Part shown: one piece after another, positions 33,020 through 42,326 of the stretch
How the letters are laid out: each line of letters begins with the position of its first letter
Position numbering within the stretch: position 1 is the first letter of the stretch
Assembly (NCBI RefSeq): GCF_017876625.1
Contig: NZ_JAGIOH010000001.1
Location: 6,965,501 to 7,029,500 of the forward strand
Direction of reading: 5' to 3'
Source of the DNA: Streptomyces syringium
GTDB taxonomy: Bacteria; Actinomycetota; Actinomycetes; Streptomycetales; Streptomycetaceae
DNA length: 64,000 nt
The notes under the pieces: model-generated
Databases searched by the model: none
What the model was told of the DNA's origin: nothing
Seen by the model: only the letters and a program-made list of their open reading frames with translations
Program-made: the position numbers and the translations under genes

Positions 33020-33662
33020 CCACAGCGACGTCCGCAGCGGCTTCCGCCTCGTACTCGACTCGCAGCCGGACATGACGGTCGTCGGCGAGGCCGCCGACGG
33101 TGCCACCGCGCTGGACCTCGCCCGCCGGCTCGAACCCGACGTCGTGCTGGCGGACATCCGCATGCCCCGCCTCGACGGCCTGGAACTCACCCGCCTGCTC
33201 ACGGGCCCCGAAGCCGTCCGGCCCACGCGCGTCGTGGTCGTCACGACCTTCGACCACGACGAGTACGTGCACACGGCCCTGCGCAACGGTGCCTGCGGGT
33301 TCCTGCTGAAGCGCTCCGGACCGGCCCTGCTCATCGAGGGCGTCCGGGCCGCCATGGCCGGGGACGCGCTCATCAGCCCCCAGATCACCGTGCGCCTGCT
33401 CGACCGCCTGGCCGCCCCGCCCCGCTCCCCGGCCTCCCCGGCATCCGCCGACCCGCCCGCCCCGCTCACCGGCCGGGAACAGGACATCGCCCGACTCGTC
33501 GCCCGGGGCCTGACCAACGCCGAGATCGGCGCCGAACTCTTCATCACCCCGGGCACGGCCAAGACCCACATCGCCAACATCCAGGCCAAATTGAAGACCC
33601 GTAACCGGGTGGGCATCGCCGCCTGGGCCTGGGAGACGAACCTCGTCGAGCCACGGGCGTAG
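32982..33662 (+). CDS. NarL/LuxR-family response regulator
   Basis: This 226-residue regulator has an N-terminal receiver domain, with acidic residues in LLADDHSDVR, the phosphorylated Asp in VVLADIRMPRLDG, and Lys in GFLLKRS. A C-terminal LuxR helix-turn-helix follows (LTGREQDIARLVARGLTNAE, then GTAKTHIANIQAKL). It is the partner of the overlapping kinase. The ATG follows GGAGAGGG. Twin palindromes at 31630 and 31673 are its likely sites. Confidence 0.95.
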   Translation: MTGVTIRILLADDHSDVRSGFRLVLDSQPDMTVVGEAADGATALDLARRLEPDVVLADIRMPRLDGLELTRLLTGPEAVRPTRVVVVTTFDHDEYVHTALRNGACGFLLKRSGPALLIEGVRAAMAGDALISPQITVRLLDRLAAPPRSPASPASADPPAPLTGREQDIARLVARGLTNAEIGAELFITPGTAKTHIANIQAKLKTRNRVGIAAWAWETNLVEPRA

Positions 33663-33866
33663 GGGAAGGGCACCGAGGTCACAGCAGCGCGCGGGGGCAA
33701 GCCGGGGACCAGGACGGGGAACAGCACGGGGCAGGGGCCGGAGTGATCGACGCGGGGACCGCGGACACCGAGGGCCGTCCGTCCGCCTACAACCCGCGCG
33801 GACCGGCCGCCATACTGGAGGGGCCGGGGGCGGCACAGCGAATTCGACGGGGGCGGCGGCACACCG

Positions 33867-36158
33867 ATGGCGGACACCAGGCTGATCCAGGGCCGGTACC
33901 AGCTGCTCGACCTGATCGGGCGGGGCGGGATGGGCGAGGTGTGGCGGGCCCGCGACGAATCGCTGGGCCGGCAGGTGGCCGTCAAGTGCCTCAAGCCCAT
34001 GGGGCCCCACCACGAGCAGTCGTATCTGCGCGTGCTGCGTGAGCGGTTCCGGCGCGAGGCCCGGGTCGCGGCCGCGCTCCAGCACCGCGGCATCACCGTC
34101 GTCCACGACTTCGGCGAGTGCGAGGGCGTGCTGTACCTGGTCATGGAGCTGCTCGACGGCCGCAACCTCAGCCAGCTCCTGGAGGACCACCGGCAGCGCC
34201 CCCTGCCCGTGCCCGAGGTCGTCGACATCGCCGAGCAGGTCGGCGCCGCCCTGGACTACACCCACCGGCAGAGCGTCGTGCACCGCGACCTCAAGCCCGC
34301 CAACATCATGCGCGTCGCCGACGGCACCGTGAAGATCTGCGACTTCGGCATCGCCCGCCTCGGCCACGACATCGGCTTCACCAGCCGCCTCACCGGCACC
34401 GGCATCGCCATGGGCACCCCGCACTACATGTCGCCCGAGCAGATCGGCGGCGGCAACGTCGACCACCGCAGCGACCTGTACTCGCTGGGCTGCGTCCTCT
34501 ACGAGCTCGCCACCGGTGCACCGCCCTTCGACATGGACGACGCCTGGGCCGTCCTCGTCGGCCACCGCGACACCCGGCCCGAGCCGCCGCGCGAGCGGCG
34601 CCCCGAATTGCCCGAGGCCTTCGAGCGGATCGTCCTGGACCTGCTCGCCAAGGAGCCCGGGGACCGGCCGGACGACGCCGGTGAACTCGTCCGGCGGATC
34701 GCGCGGCTGCGCGCGGCGGGCCGGCCCGGCGGGGTTCGCGGGGACGCGCCGCAGCGGACGCTGCCCGAGGGCAGGGTCCGGCCGGTCCGGGCGTCCGTCC
34801 GGCTGCCCGAGCCGCCCCGGCTGCCCGGCTGGGCCAGGGACATGACCACCGGTTCCAAGGCGGTCGGCACCGGACCGCTCCAGCCCCCGCCGCATCCCGC
34901 CGTCGCCCTCACCGGCTCCTGGACGGGGGCGTGGAACGGCGTCACCGATCCCCGCCGCCCGGCCGCGGCCGCCGCCGGCACCGAGCGCCCGCCGCCGCCC
35001 CCCGAGGTCCTCGCCGAGCTGGCGAGCCGGCACAGCGCCGGGCTGAGCCTGGCCCGCCTCGGCCGCTGGGACGAGGCCGGGAAGGTGCACCGCGGTGTGG
35101 CCGCCGAGCGCGAGCACGTCCTCGGTCCGGACCACCCCGACACCCTCGCCAGCCGGTACGAAGTGGCCTTCACCCTCAGCCGGCTGGGCCGTCCCGCCGA
35201 CGCGCTGCGCGAATACGCCCAGGCGGCGGACGGCCGGGAGCGGGTGCTCGGCCCCGACCACCCCGACACCCTCGCCGCCCGCCAGGAGATCGCGTACGTC
35301 CTCGGGCAGCTCGGCCGTCACTTCGAGGCCCATCAGGTCTACGCCGATGTGCTCGCCGCCCGGGAGCGCACCATGGGCGCCGACCACCCGGACACGCTGC
35401 GCTGCCGTCACAACCTCGCCTACAACCTCAGCAGACTCGGGCGGCTGGAGGACTCCCACCGCATGGCCCGGGACGTGGCCGCGGCGCGCGCCCGTGTGCT
35501 GGGCGCCGAGCACCCCGACACGCTCGTCACCCGCTACGAGGTCGGTTACGCGCTGGGCCAGTTGGGCCGCTGGGCCGAGGCGCTGCACACCTACCACGAG
35601 GTGGCGGCCGCCCGGGTCCGGGCCCTGGGGGCCGACCATCCCGACACCCTCGCCGCCCGCTACGAGGCCGGTATCTGCCTGGGCCGGCTCGGCCGCAGCG
35701 CGGAGGCCCTGGCGCTGTACCGCGACCTCGTGGAGGTCCGCACCCGCGCGCAGGGAGCGGACCATCCCGACACCCTGCGTGCCCGGCACGGGCTCGGCGT
35801 CAATCTCGGCCGGCTCGGCCGCTGGGAGGAGGCCCTCGCCGAGGCGCGCGACGTCTGCGCGATCCGCGCCCGGGTGCTCGGTCCGGAGCACCCCGACACG
35901 CTCGTCAGCCGCCGTGAGGTCGCGGTCGGGCTCGGCTGGCTCGGCCGCTGGGCCGACGCGCTCGCCGTCTACCGCGAGGTCGCCCAGGCCCGCCAGCGGG
36001 TCCTGGGCGCCGATCACCCCGACGCCCTGGCCAGCCGGAACGACGAGGCCCACTGCCTGGAGCAGCTGGGCCGCTCCGCCGAGGCCCACGAGCTGTACCG
36101 CCAGGTCGCGGCGCTGCGCCAGACCCGCTCCCCGCACGGGGCCCACCACCCGCGGTGA
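33867..36158 (+). CDS. Serine/threonine protein kinase with TPR-like repeats
   Basis: In this 763-residue protein, residues 10-270 are a complete Hanks-type kinase: LIGRGGMGEVWRA glycine loop, AVKCL lysine, catalytic HRDLKPANI, ICDFG and MSPEQIGG. A Pro/Arg-rich linker (about 290-385) follows. Residues ~390-755 consist of about nine units. Eight of them carry the signature [DE]HPD[TA]L, spaced 42 residues apart, as in kinesin-light-chain-type TPRs (LGxxHPDTLxxRxxxAxxLxxLGR). No transmembrane segment or PASTA domain is seen, so it should be cytoplasmic. The repeats would bind a protein partner or substrate. The start is an ATG 27 bases after a short A-rich stretch. The 204 bases before it hold no gene. 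Confidence 0.93.
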   Translation: MADTRLIQGRYQLLDLIGRGGMGEVWRARDESLGRQVAVKCLKPMGPHHEQSYLRVLRERFRREARVAAALQHRGITVVHDFGECEGVLYLVMELLDGRNLSQLLEDHRQRPLPVPEVVDIAEQVGAALDYTHRQSVVHRDLKPANIMRVADGTVKICDFGIARLGHDIGFTSRLTGTGIAMGTPHYMSPEQIGGGNVDHRSDLYSLGCVLYELATGAPPFDMDDAWAVLVGHRDTRPEPPRERRPELPEAFERIVLDLLAKEPGDRPDDAGELVRRIARLRAAGRPGGVRGDAPQRTLPEGRVRPVRASVRLPEPPRLPGWARDMTTGSKAVGTGPLQPPPHPAVALTGSWTGAWNGVTDPRRPAAAAAGTERPPPPPEVLAELASRHSAGLSLARLGRWDEAGKVHRGVAAEREHVLGPDHPDTLASRYEVAFTLSRLGRPADALREYAQAADGRERVLGPDHPDTLAARQEIAYVLGQLGRHFEAHQVYADVLAARERTMGADHPDTLRCRHNLAYNLSRLGRLEDSHRMARDVAAARARVLGAEHPDTLVTRYEVGYALGQLGRWAEALHTYHEVAAARVRALGADHPDTLAARYEAGICLGRLGRSAEALALYRDLVEVRTRAQGADHPDTLRARHGLGVNLGRLGRWEEALAEARDVCAIRARVLGPEHPDTLVSRREVAVGLGWLGRWADALAVYREVAQARQRVLGADHPDALASRNDEAHCLEQLGRSAEAHELYRQVAALRQTRSPHGAHHPR

Positions 36159-36252
36159 CACCGGGGGGCCGTGTGCGGCGGCCCCGAGCGGGCGTCGATC
36201 TGACGAAGCAGTCGGGTAGGACCGGCCGGTTGCCCGGACCGGTCCCCCCTCA

Positions 36253-36286
36253 GAACCGGACGTGCGCCTCTCGACGCATCCGGCTC
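36253..36286 (-). ncRNA. Group II intron domain V
   Basis: The 34-nt hairpin begins GAGCCGGATGCG and ends CGCACGTCCGGTTC on the minus strand, with a short loop. It matches the conserved catalytic domain V closely. It lies 24 bases after the RT stop codon, as in ORF-containing bacterial introns. Confidence 0.92.
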
Positions 36287-36309
36287 AAGCGGGCCATCGG
36301 CGTGCTCAG

Positions 36310-38079
36310 TCATGGCTGTTTCTCCAGTTTCCGGGGCTGGTGGTCACTGGCGTGGTGTCGCCGGTGACATTCCGCGTGGATGAGTTCAAGGTTCTTCTTG
36401 TCGTCCGAGCCGCCCTGGTGCCGGTGGACGACGTGGTGGACGTGTGTCCCCCGCGTCGCTGCCGTGAACCAGAGCACCCATTCGCGGGTGCTCTGGGGTT
36501 CGTAGCTGTCACCGGCGACCAGGTCGTGACCACAGCGGGGGCATAGGCCCCTCTGTCGCACCGCCAGGAGGACGCGGTTCTTTCCGTCCGCCTGCGGGTG
36601 CGGGCGACTTCGTCGCCTGGCCGCCCAATACGTGGTCAGGGTCGGGTCGTCCTTCGACGCCGGGCCCTTGACGGACACGTGCCTGACAATCTTGGTCTCG
36701 GCGAACTGGTGGAGTCTGTCACCGGTGTCCCGGTCGCCGAATATCCACCGGTTCTGACTGCCCGGACGGAAGGTCCCCCAATACCGGGCGGCGATCCATC
36801 GGCCGCCCTTTTTGCGGTGCCTTCGCTTAGCCCATCGCCACAACAGTTCCCACATGTAGTGATCGAGCTTTCCGAACGTTTCCTTGGAGACGACGGCGCG
36901 ATAGTAAGTTGACCATCCCCGGATGATCGGGTTCAACCGGTGGATTACCGCCGCCACCGGAGCGCCCGCCATCTGCCGGACGTTCTTCTTCATCTCGCGT
37001 TTGCATCGGCTCACGGCGTCCGGGCTCGGCTTGATGATCATCTTGTCGTTGAACCGGCGGACGTTGAAGCCGAGGAAATCGAAGCCCTCTCTGAGGTGGA
37101 CCACCTTGGTTTTCTCCTCATTGAAGGCCAGTCCCCTGGGCCTGAACCATTCCTCCAACCGCGACTTGACGTCCTCCGCCTCGCCCTCCGTGGCGCACAG
37201 CGCCACGAAATCGTCGGCGTACCTCACCAGGACCGGAGCCACACGCCCCGCATTGGACTGCGGATTCGCCACGGCTCCTGCCGCCTCACCCATCCCGTGC
37301 AGGGCGATGTTGAGAAGGAGCGGGCTGATGACTCCCCCCTGCGGAGTTCCTTCCTCCGTTGGGGCGAACCTTCCGCCCTCCATAACCCCCGCCTTGAGCC
37401 ATCGCAGGACCATGCCCCTTCCGGGAAAGCCCCCGATCGCCCTCATCAGGTGTCTATGGTCGATCCGGTCGAAGGCCGCTGACAGATCCGCATCGAGGAC
37501 CCACAGCCTCCGCGCAGACTTATGTGCGGAGACGTTGAAGATCGCTTGGATGGCATCGTGGCAGCTCCGCCCGGGGCGGAAGCCGTAGCTCCGCGCCTCG
37601 AAGCGGGCTTCCCATTCAGGTTCCAGTGCGTTTTTCGCTCTGGCCTGGTGGACCCGGTCCCTGATCGTGGGGATTCCGAGTGGCCGCTTCTTCCCGTTCG
37701 CCTTCGGGATGTATACGCGTCTGACCGGCTTGGTCTTGAGCCCGGACTCGGAGGCGATCTCCGCGACCAGTTTCGCCCTGCCCTGATGGGTCAGGGCGCG
37801 CTCGCCGTCAACGCCGGCCGTTGCCTTCCCCGTGCTGCGCTGGGTCACCCTGCGCACGCTAGAGAGCGTGTTCGAGTGGGAGCGCAGCATGAGCTTCTGA
37901 AGGTTCCGGACCCGTTTGAGGTCCCCTTCCTGGGACGCCTTGAAGATCCTCTGTCGCAGACGCACGACGTTCCGCTCGGTCTCGGGCCAGTTGATCCCGG
38001 CCCAGTACCGCTCGAACTCGTCCGAGGTTCCGTTCCCTGGTTCGAGGACGGCCACTCCGTCAGTTTCCAGCGTTTCCAC
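36310..38079 (-). CDS. ltrA: Group II intron reverse transcriptase/maturase with HNH endonuclease
   Basis: This 589-residue intron-encoded protein has a reverse transcriptase domain (VYIPKANGKKRPLGIPTIRD, YGFRPGRSCHDAI, LDADLSAAFDRIDH, GTPQGGVISPLL, and the active-site VRYADDFV). A maturase X domain follows (LNPIIRGWSTYYR...WRWAKRRH), and then a C-terminal HNH nuclease (CPRCGHDL...THVHHVVHRHQGGSDDKKNL...CHRRHH). It should bind its own intron RNA, help splicing, and copy the intron into new DNA sites. All catalytic residues inspected are present. Lys and A/T-ending codons are more frequent than in neighbouring genes, as expected for mobile DNA. The symbol is the generic family name. Confidence 0.95.
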   Translation of the reverse strand: METLETDGVAVLEPGNGTSDEFERYWAGINWPETERNVVRLRQRIFKASQEGDLKRVRNLQKLMLRSHSNTLSSVRRVTQRSTGKATAGVDGERALTHQGRAKLVAEIASESGLKTKPVRRVYIPKANGKKRPLGIPTIRDRVHQARAKNALEPEWEARFEARSYGFRPGRSCHDAIQAIFNVSAHKSARRLWVLDADLSAAFDRIDHRHLMRAIGGFPGRGMVLRWLKAGVMEGGRFAPTEEGTPQGGVISPLLLNIALHGMGEAAGAVANPQSNAGRVAPVLVRYADDFVALCATEGEAEDVKSRLEEWFRPRGLAFNEEKTKVVHLREGFDFLGFNVRRFNDKMIIKPSPDAVSRCKREMKKNVRQMAGAPVAAVIHRLNPIIRGWSTYYRAVVSKETFGKLDHYMWELLWRWAKRRHRKKGGRWIAARYWGTFRPGSQNRWIFGDRDTGDRLHQFAETKIVRHVSVKGPASKDDPTLTTYWAARRRSRPHPQADGKNRVLLAVRQRGLCPRCGHDLVAGDSYEPQSTREWVLWFTAATRGTHVHHVVHRHQGGSDDKKNLELIHAECHRRHHASDHQPRKLEKQP

Positions 38080-38775
38080 CCCACCCCCAGCATCTAACTT
38101 GCACCCCGGTTGGTGCTTCCGGCAGTTCCACTTCTTCGGCCTACCTGTTCCGCGTCAGCTCCCTTTCGGGCCCGGCATCCACCGGTATCCGCCGAGTTAT
38201 GAACGGCGAAGGAGTCTCCGTGATCCGCTCGTTTCCTCTGGGCTTTCGCCTGGCAGCATTCGCTTCTCGGAACATCCTGTCCCGCAAGGGAGTTGGGCCT
38301 CGGTTGCCTTTGGCTTACCGGCCTAGGCCGGACCCTTACGGGGTTTCCACGTTTCACCGCAACAAGATGCGACCGGTGAGGAAGCCCCCTTTGCACCGAG
38401 GTCAGCGGTGATCCAACACCAGGCTCTGAAGACCCGATGTCCGCTTCGCGCCTCTCAACGCAGGACCCTTCCGCCGCCGATTGCAGACCATGACGCGACG
38501 TGAGATTAACGATGCGTAAATACAGGGGTTCACTCTCGTTCTTCCTTCCGGTCTTCCCCTTGCCTGTGGCTCACGATGGCCCGCGAACCCTTGGGCGTGA
38601 ATCCCCGTGCTCGACACCCCGCCGTTGCCAGCGACGCGCCCGGGGGCAGGGACCGGCCCTGATCACTGGCCGGAGGTCATACCGACTCCTTTTCTGACCT
38701 ACTTGTTACGGCGACCTCGTGTCGCACTCAGAAAGTCTCTTCCCTCGCCCGGCCCGTTGCGGCATCCTGCCGCCC

Positions 38776-39942
38776 ATGCAGACGGAGTTGAGCCAGCAGC
38801 TGGGCATCGAGCACGCCGTCTTCGGCTTCACGCCCTTTCCCGCGGTCGCCGCGGCCATCTCCCGGGCCGGGGGCCTCGGCGTGCTCGGCGCGGTGCGCTA
38901 CAGCACCCCCGACGACCTCGCCCGGGACCTCGACTGGATGCAGGAGCACACCGACGGCAAGCCGTACGGCCTCGACGTCGTCATGCCTGCCACGAAGGTC
39001 GAGGGCGTGACCGAGGCCGACGTCGAGGCGATGATCCCGGCCGGGCACCGCCGGTTCGTCGCGGAGACCCTCGCCCGGTACGGCGTGCCCGAACTCCCCG
39101 ACGGCGAGGCCTCGGGCTGGCGCATCACCGGATGGATGGAAGAGGTCGCCCGCTCCCAGCTCGACGTCGCCTTCGACTACCCCGTCAAGCTGCTCGCCAG
39201 CGCCCTCGGTCCGCCGCCCGCCGACGTCGTCCGGCGCGCCCACGACCACGGCATGCTCGTCGCCGCGCTCGCGGGCAGCGCCCGGCACGCCGCGCACCAC
39301 GTCGCCGCCGGCATCGACGTCGTCGTCGCCCAGGGCTACGAGGCCGGCGGCCACACCGGCGAGATCGCCACCATGGTGCTGACTCCGGAACTCGTGCGGG
39401 CCGTGGCCCCGCTGCCCGTCCTGGCCGCCGGCGGCATCGGCTCCGGCGAGCAGATCGCCGCCGGACTGGCCCTCGGCGCGCAGGGCGTCTGGCTCGGCTC
39501 GATCTGGCTCACCACCGAGGAGGCCGAGCTGAACTCCCCGGCGCTGACCGCCAAACTCCTCGCCGCCGGCTCCGGCGACACCGTCCGCTCCCGCGCCCTG
39601 ACCGGCAAGCCCGCCCGCCAGCTGCGCACCGCGTGGACCGACGCCTGGGACGACCCGGCGGGCCCCGGCACGCTCCCCATGCCGCTCCAGGGGCTGCTGG
39701 TCGCCGAGGCCGTCTCCCGTGTGCAGCGGTACGAGGCCGAGCCGCTGCTGGGCACACCCGTCGGCCAGATCGTCGGCCGGATGACCGCGCGGCGCAGCGT
39801 CCAAGCCGTCTTCGACGACCTGACGACGGGCTTCGAGCATGCCCTCGACCGCCTGGAGCGCATCGCCGGACGCGCCGCCGCCACGGACACGGGAACAGGC
39901 ACGGGCACAGGCACGGACACGGGCACGAGCACGGACACCTGA
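38776..39942 (+). CDS. Nitronate monooxygenase-like FMN protein
   Basis: This 388-residue TIM-barrel flavoprotein of the 2-nitropropane dioxygenase/IMPDH-like family has AAAISRAGGLGVLGA near the N-terminus, VVAQGYEAGGHTGEIATMVL and VLAAGGIGSGEQIAAGLALG (FMN phosphate site). Members oxidise nitronates, and some actinobacterial relatives are reductases in sterol-ring breakdown (IpdC type). The neighbouring CoA ligase favours a degradation role here. The ATG lies 49 bases after the intron's 5' end. The ribosome-binding site is weak. The C-terminus is a low-complexity Thr/Gly/Asp repeat encoded by a GGCACG-type DNA repeat and is probably disordered. Confidence 0.85.
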   Translation: MQTELSQQLGIEHAVFGFTPFPAVAAAISRAGGLGVLGAVRYSTPDDLARDLDWMQEHTDGKPYGLDVVMPATKVEGVTEADVEAMIPAGHRRFVAETLARYGVPELPDGEASGWRITGWMEEVARSQLDVAFDYPVKLLASALGPPPADVVRRAHDHGMLVAALAGSARHAAHHVAAGIDVVVAQGYEAGGHTGEIATMVLTPELVRAVAPLPVLAAGGIGSGEQIAAGLALGAQGVWLGSIWLTTEEAELNSPALTAKLLAAGSGDTVRSRALTGKPARQLRTAWTDAWDDPAGPGTLPMPLQGLLVAEAVSRVQRYEAEPLLGTPVGQIVGRMTARRSVQAVFDDLTTGFEHALDRLERIAGRAAATDTGTGTGTGTDTGTSTDT

Positions 39943-39956
39943 GGAGGAGCACCGCC

Positions 39957-41516
39957 ATGGCAGACACCCTCCAGCACCCCAACGGCTTCTGGGCACAGGC
40001 CACCGCGGACCCCACCCGGTGCGTGCTCGTCGCACCGGACGGCCGGGAGTGGACCGCGGGCGCTCTGCACGCCGCCGCCAACCGGCTCGTGCACGGGCTG
40101 CGCGCCGCCGGGCTCCGGCCGGGCGCCGCCTTCGCCGTCGTCCTGCCCAACGGCGTCGAGCTCCTCACCGCCTACCTCGCCGCCGCCCAGGCCGGGTTCT
40201 ACCTCGTCCCCGTCAACCACCACCTCGTCGGCCCGGAGATCGCCTGGATCGTCGCCGACTCCGGGGCCGAGGTCCTCATCGCGCACGAACGGTTCGCCGC
40301 CGCCGCGACGGCCGCGGCCGACGAGGCCGGCACCCCCGCGGACCGCCGCTACGCCGTCGGCGGCATCACCGGCTTCCGCCCGTACCCCGCCCTCCTCGAC
40401 GGACAGCCCGCCACCCCGCCCGCCGACCGCACCCTCGGCTGGGTCATGAACTACACCTCCGGCACCACCGGCCGCCCCCGCGGTATCCGCCGCCCGCTGC
40501 CCGGCCGGCCGCCCGAGGAGTCCCACCTCGGCGGATTCCTCGGCATCTTCGGCATCAAGCCGTTCGACGGCAACACCCACCTCGTCTGTTCGCCGCTGTA
40601 CCACACGGCCGTCCTCCAATTCGCCGCCGCCTCCCTGCACATCGGGCACCGGCTGGTGATGATGGACAAGTGGACGCCCGAGGAGATGCTGCGCCTCATC
40701 GACGGCCACCGATGCACGCACACGCATATGGTCCCCACCCAGTTCCAGCGGCTGCTGGCCCTGGAGGAGCCGGTCCGGGCCGCGTACGACGTCTCGTCGA
40801 TGCGGCACGCCGTGCACGGCGCGGCCCCCTGCCCCGACCACGTCAAACGGGCGATGATCGACTGGTGGGGGCCCTGTGTCGAGGAGTACTACGCCGCGAG
40901 CGAGGGCGGCGGCGCCTTCGCCACCGCCGAGGACTGGCTGAAGAAGCCCGGCACGGTCGGCAGGGCCTGGCCCATCAGCGAACTCGCCGTCTTCGACGAC
41001 GACGGCAACCGGCTGCCCGCCGGTGAACTCGGCACCGTCTACATGCGGATGACCACCGGCGGCTTCGCCTACCACAAGGACGAGGGCAAGACGGCGAAGA
41101 ACCGCATCGGTGACTTCTTCACCGTCGGCGACATCGGCCACCTCGACGCGGACGGGTACCTCTTCCTCCGCGACCGCAAGATCGACATGATCATCTCGGG
41201 TGGCGTCAACATCTACCCCGCGGAGATCGAATCCGTCCTCCTGGCCCATCCCGCCGTCGCCGACGCCGCCGTCTTCGGCATCCCGCACGAGGAATGGGGC
41301 GAGGAGGTCAAGGCCGTCGTCGAACCCGCCGGAGGCCGGGCACCGGACGCGGCGCTCGCCGCGGAGATCCTCGCCCACTGCGAGGACCGGCTCGCGCGCT
41401 ACAAGCGCCCGAGGTCCCTCGACTTCATCGCCACCATGCCCCGCGACCCCAACGGCAAGCTCTACAAGCGGCGCCTGCGCGCACCGTACTGGGAAGGCCG
41501 GGAGCGCTCGGTCTGA
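39957..41516 (+). CDS. Acyl-CoA ligase (ANL superfamily)
   Basis: This 519-residue adenylate-forming ligase has the P-loop MNYTSGTTGRPRGIRR, a YYAASEGGG motif in the adenine-binding position, FTVGDIGHLDADGYLFL, and the C-terminal catalytic Lys in PRDPNGKLYKRRL. It activates a carboxylic acid with ATP and CoA. Its style is that of FadD-type enzymes of bulky acids rather than long-chain fatty acids. It starts 15 bases after the nitronate-monooxygenase-like gene, with GAGGAGGAG before the ATG, so the two form an operon. Confidence 0.92.
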   Translation: MADTLQHPNGFWAQATADPTRCVLVAPDGREWTAGALHAAANRLVHGLRAAGLRPGAAFAVVLPNGVELLTAYLAAAQAGFYLVPVNHHLVGPEIAWIVADSGAEVLIAHERFAAAATAAADEAGTPADRRYAVGGITGFRPYPALLDGQPATPPADRTLGWVMNYTSGTTGRPRGIRRPLPGRPPEESHLGGFLGIFGIKPFDGNTHLVCSPLYHTAVLQFAAASLHIGHRLVMMDKWTPEEMLRLIDGHRCTHTHMVPTQFQRLLALEEPVRAAYDVSSMRHAVHGAAPCPDHVKRAMIDWWGPCVEEYYAASEGGGAFATAEDWLKKPGTVGRAWPISELAVFDDDGNRLPAGELGTVYMRMTTGGFAYHKDEGKTAKNRIGDFFTVGDIGHLDADGYLFLRDRKIDMIISGGVNIYPAEIESVLLAHPAVADAAVFGIPHEEWGEEVKAVVEPAGGRAPDAALAAEILAHCEDRLARYKRPRSLDFIATMPRDPNGKLYKRRLRAPYWEGRERSV

Positions 41517-41653
41517 CCCGCCCGATCCCGCCCCTCCCACCCGGACCCGGCCCCTCACGCACCAATCCCGGCCGCCTCGGCCCACGAGGTTCCGCTCTCC
41601 TCCCCGGCTCGCTAGACATGTCCGCTGTCAGCCATCAACAGGAGGAAAACACT

Positions 41654-42253
41654 GTGAACGGCTTCGTCACCAAGAGCGGAAAAGCCCTGCTCGCCCTGTC
41701 CGTCACCGCCGTGCTCGGCGTCACGGGCATGAGCACCGCCCACGCGGGCCCGGCCGCCACGGACACCGGGCGCGGCCAGTCCCCGGCCGGTGCGCCGCGC
41801 ACGGCCGCCGAAGCGGTGCGGGCCGAACTGGGCAAGCGCGCGACGGCCGGACCGGACGCCCGCATCGTGTGCTACCGCGCCCATGTCGCGGGCATCGGCT
41901 GGCAGTCGGCCGTCTGTGACGGCAGCATCGCGGGCACCACGGGCCAGAGCAGAGCCATCGAGGCCCTGGAGGCGGCCACCGGCAACGTCGGCGGCCTGTG
42001 CCTCAACGCCCATCTGCAAGGCATCGGCTGGCAGGGCACCCGCTGCGGCGCGGATTACACCAACGTCGTGGTGGGCACCACGGGCCAGTCCCGCCGGATG
42101 GAAGCGCTCTCCGTCAGCGTCAACTCCGGATCCGTGGCGGCCCGGGCGCACGTGCAGAACTACGGCTGGCTCGGGTCCGTGCGCGGCAACCCCGTCACCG
42201 TCGGCACCACCGGCCGCTCGCTGCGGCTGGAAGCGGTCCAGCTCTGGGTCTGA
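41654..42253 (+). CDS. Secreted ChW-repeat protein
   Basis: This 199-residue protein has a signal peptide (NGFVTKSGKALLALSVTAVL and cleavage after an Ala-rich stretch near residue 32). Three copies of the clostridial hydrophobic-with-conserved-Trp (ChW) repeat follow: HVAGIGWQSAVCDGS, HLQGIGWQGTRCGAD and HVQNYGWLGSVRGN, each ended by a GTTGxSxRxEAL unit. Such repeats are thought to bind cell-surface or extracellular polymers. No enzymatic domain is attached, so it may be a lectin-like or adhesive protein. The GTG follows GGAGG. A strong hairpin lies between it and the converging acylase. Confidence 0.87.
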   Translation: MNGFVTKSGKALLALSVTAVLGVTGMSTAHAGPAATDTGRGQSPAGAPRTAAEAVRAELGKRATAGPDARIVCYRAHVAGIGWQSAVCDGSIAGTTGQSRAIEALEAATGNVGGLCLNAHLQGIGWQGTRCGADYTNVVVGTTGQSRRMEALSVSVNSGSVAARAHVQNYGWLGSVRGNPVTVGTTGRSLRLEAVQLWV

Positions 42254-42275
42254 CCCGCGCCGGGACCATGGCGAA

Positions 42276-42307
42276 GGGCGCACCGCGCGATGCCGCGCGG
42301 TGCGCCC
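42276..42307. terminator. Bidirectional hairpin between ChW protein and acylase genes
   Basis: Perfect 14-bp arms (GGGCGCACCGCGCG and CGCGCGGTGCGCCC) with a 4-nt loop lie between the two converging stop codons. Confidence 0.75.
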
Positions 42308-42326
42308 CCCTCGCGTTCGGAGCGGA

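Larger units (their letters stand above)
36211..38727 (-). mobile_element. Group II intron with its own reverse transcriptase
   Basis: Read on the minus strand, the element starts with GTGCGACACGAGG at 38727, matching the GUGYG consensus. It carries an RT-maturase gene (38079-36310), a textbook domain V (36286-36253) and a domain VI hairpin whose bulged A lies 7 nt before the 3' end GAC at 36211. Domains I-III should fill 38080-38727. The element lies between the kinase gene and the nitronate-monooxygenase-like gene, antisense to both. Removing it rejoins TCTGACGAAGCA and TCAGA, an inverted repeat. All key parts look intact, so it may be mobile or was recently so. Boundaries come from motif matching and are accurate to a few bases. 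Confidence 0.88.

Noticed and set aside
32760..36161. 1133-codon minus-strand frame opposite the response regulator and kinase genes
   Set aside because: Its apparent repeats are only the complement of the real TPR-coding repeats. No independent domain is visible.
38776..39942. Assignment of the nitronate-monooxygenase-like protein as IpdC
   Set aside because: The family match is general. The other ipd genes are not beside it, so a specific sterol-ring role cannot be claimed.
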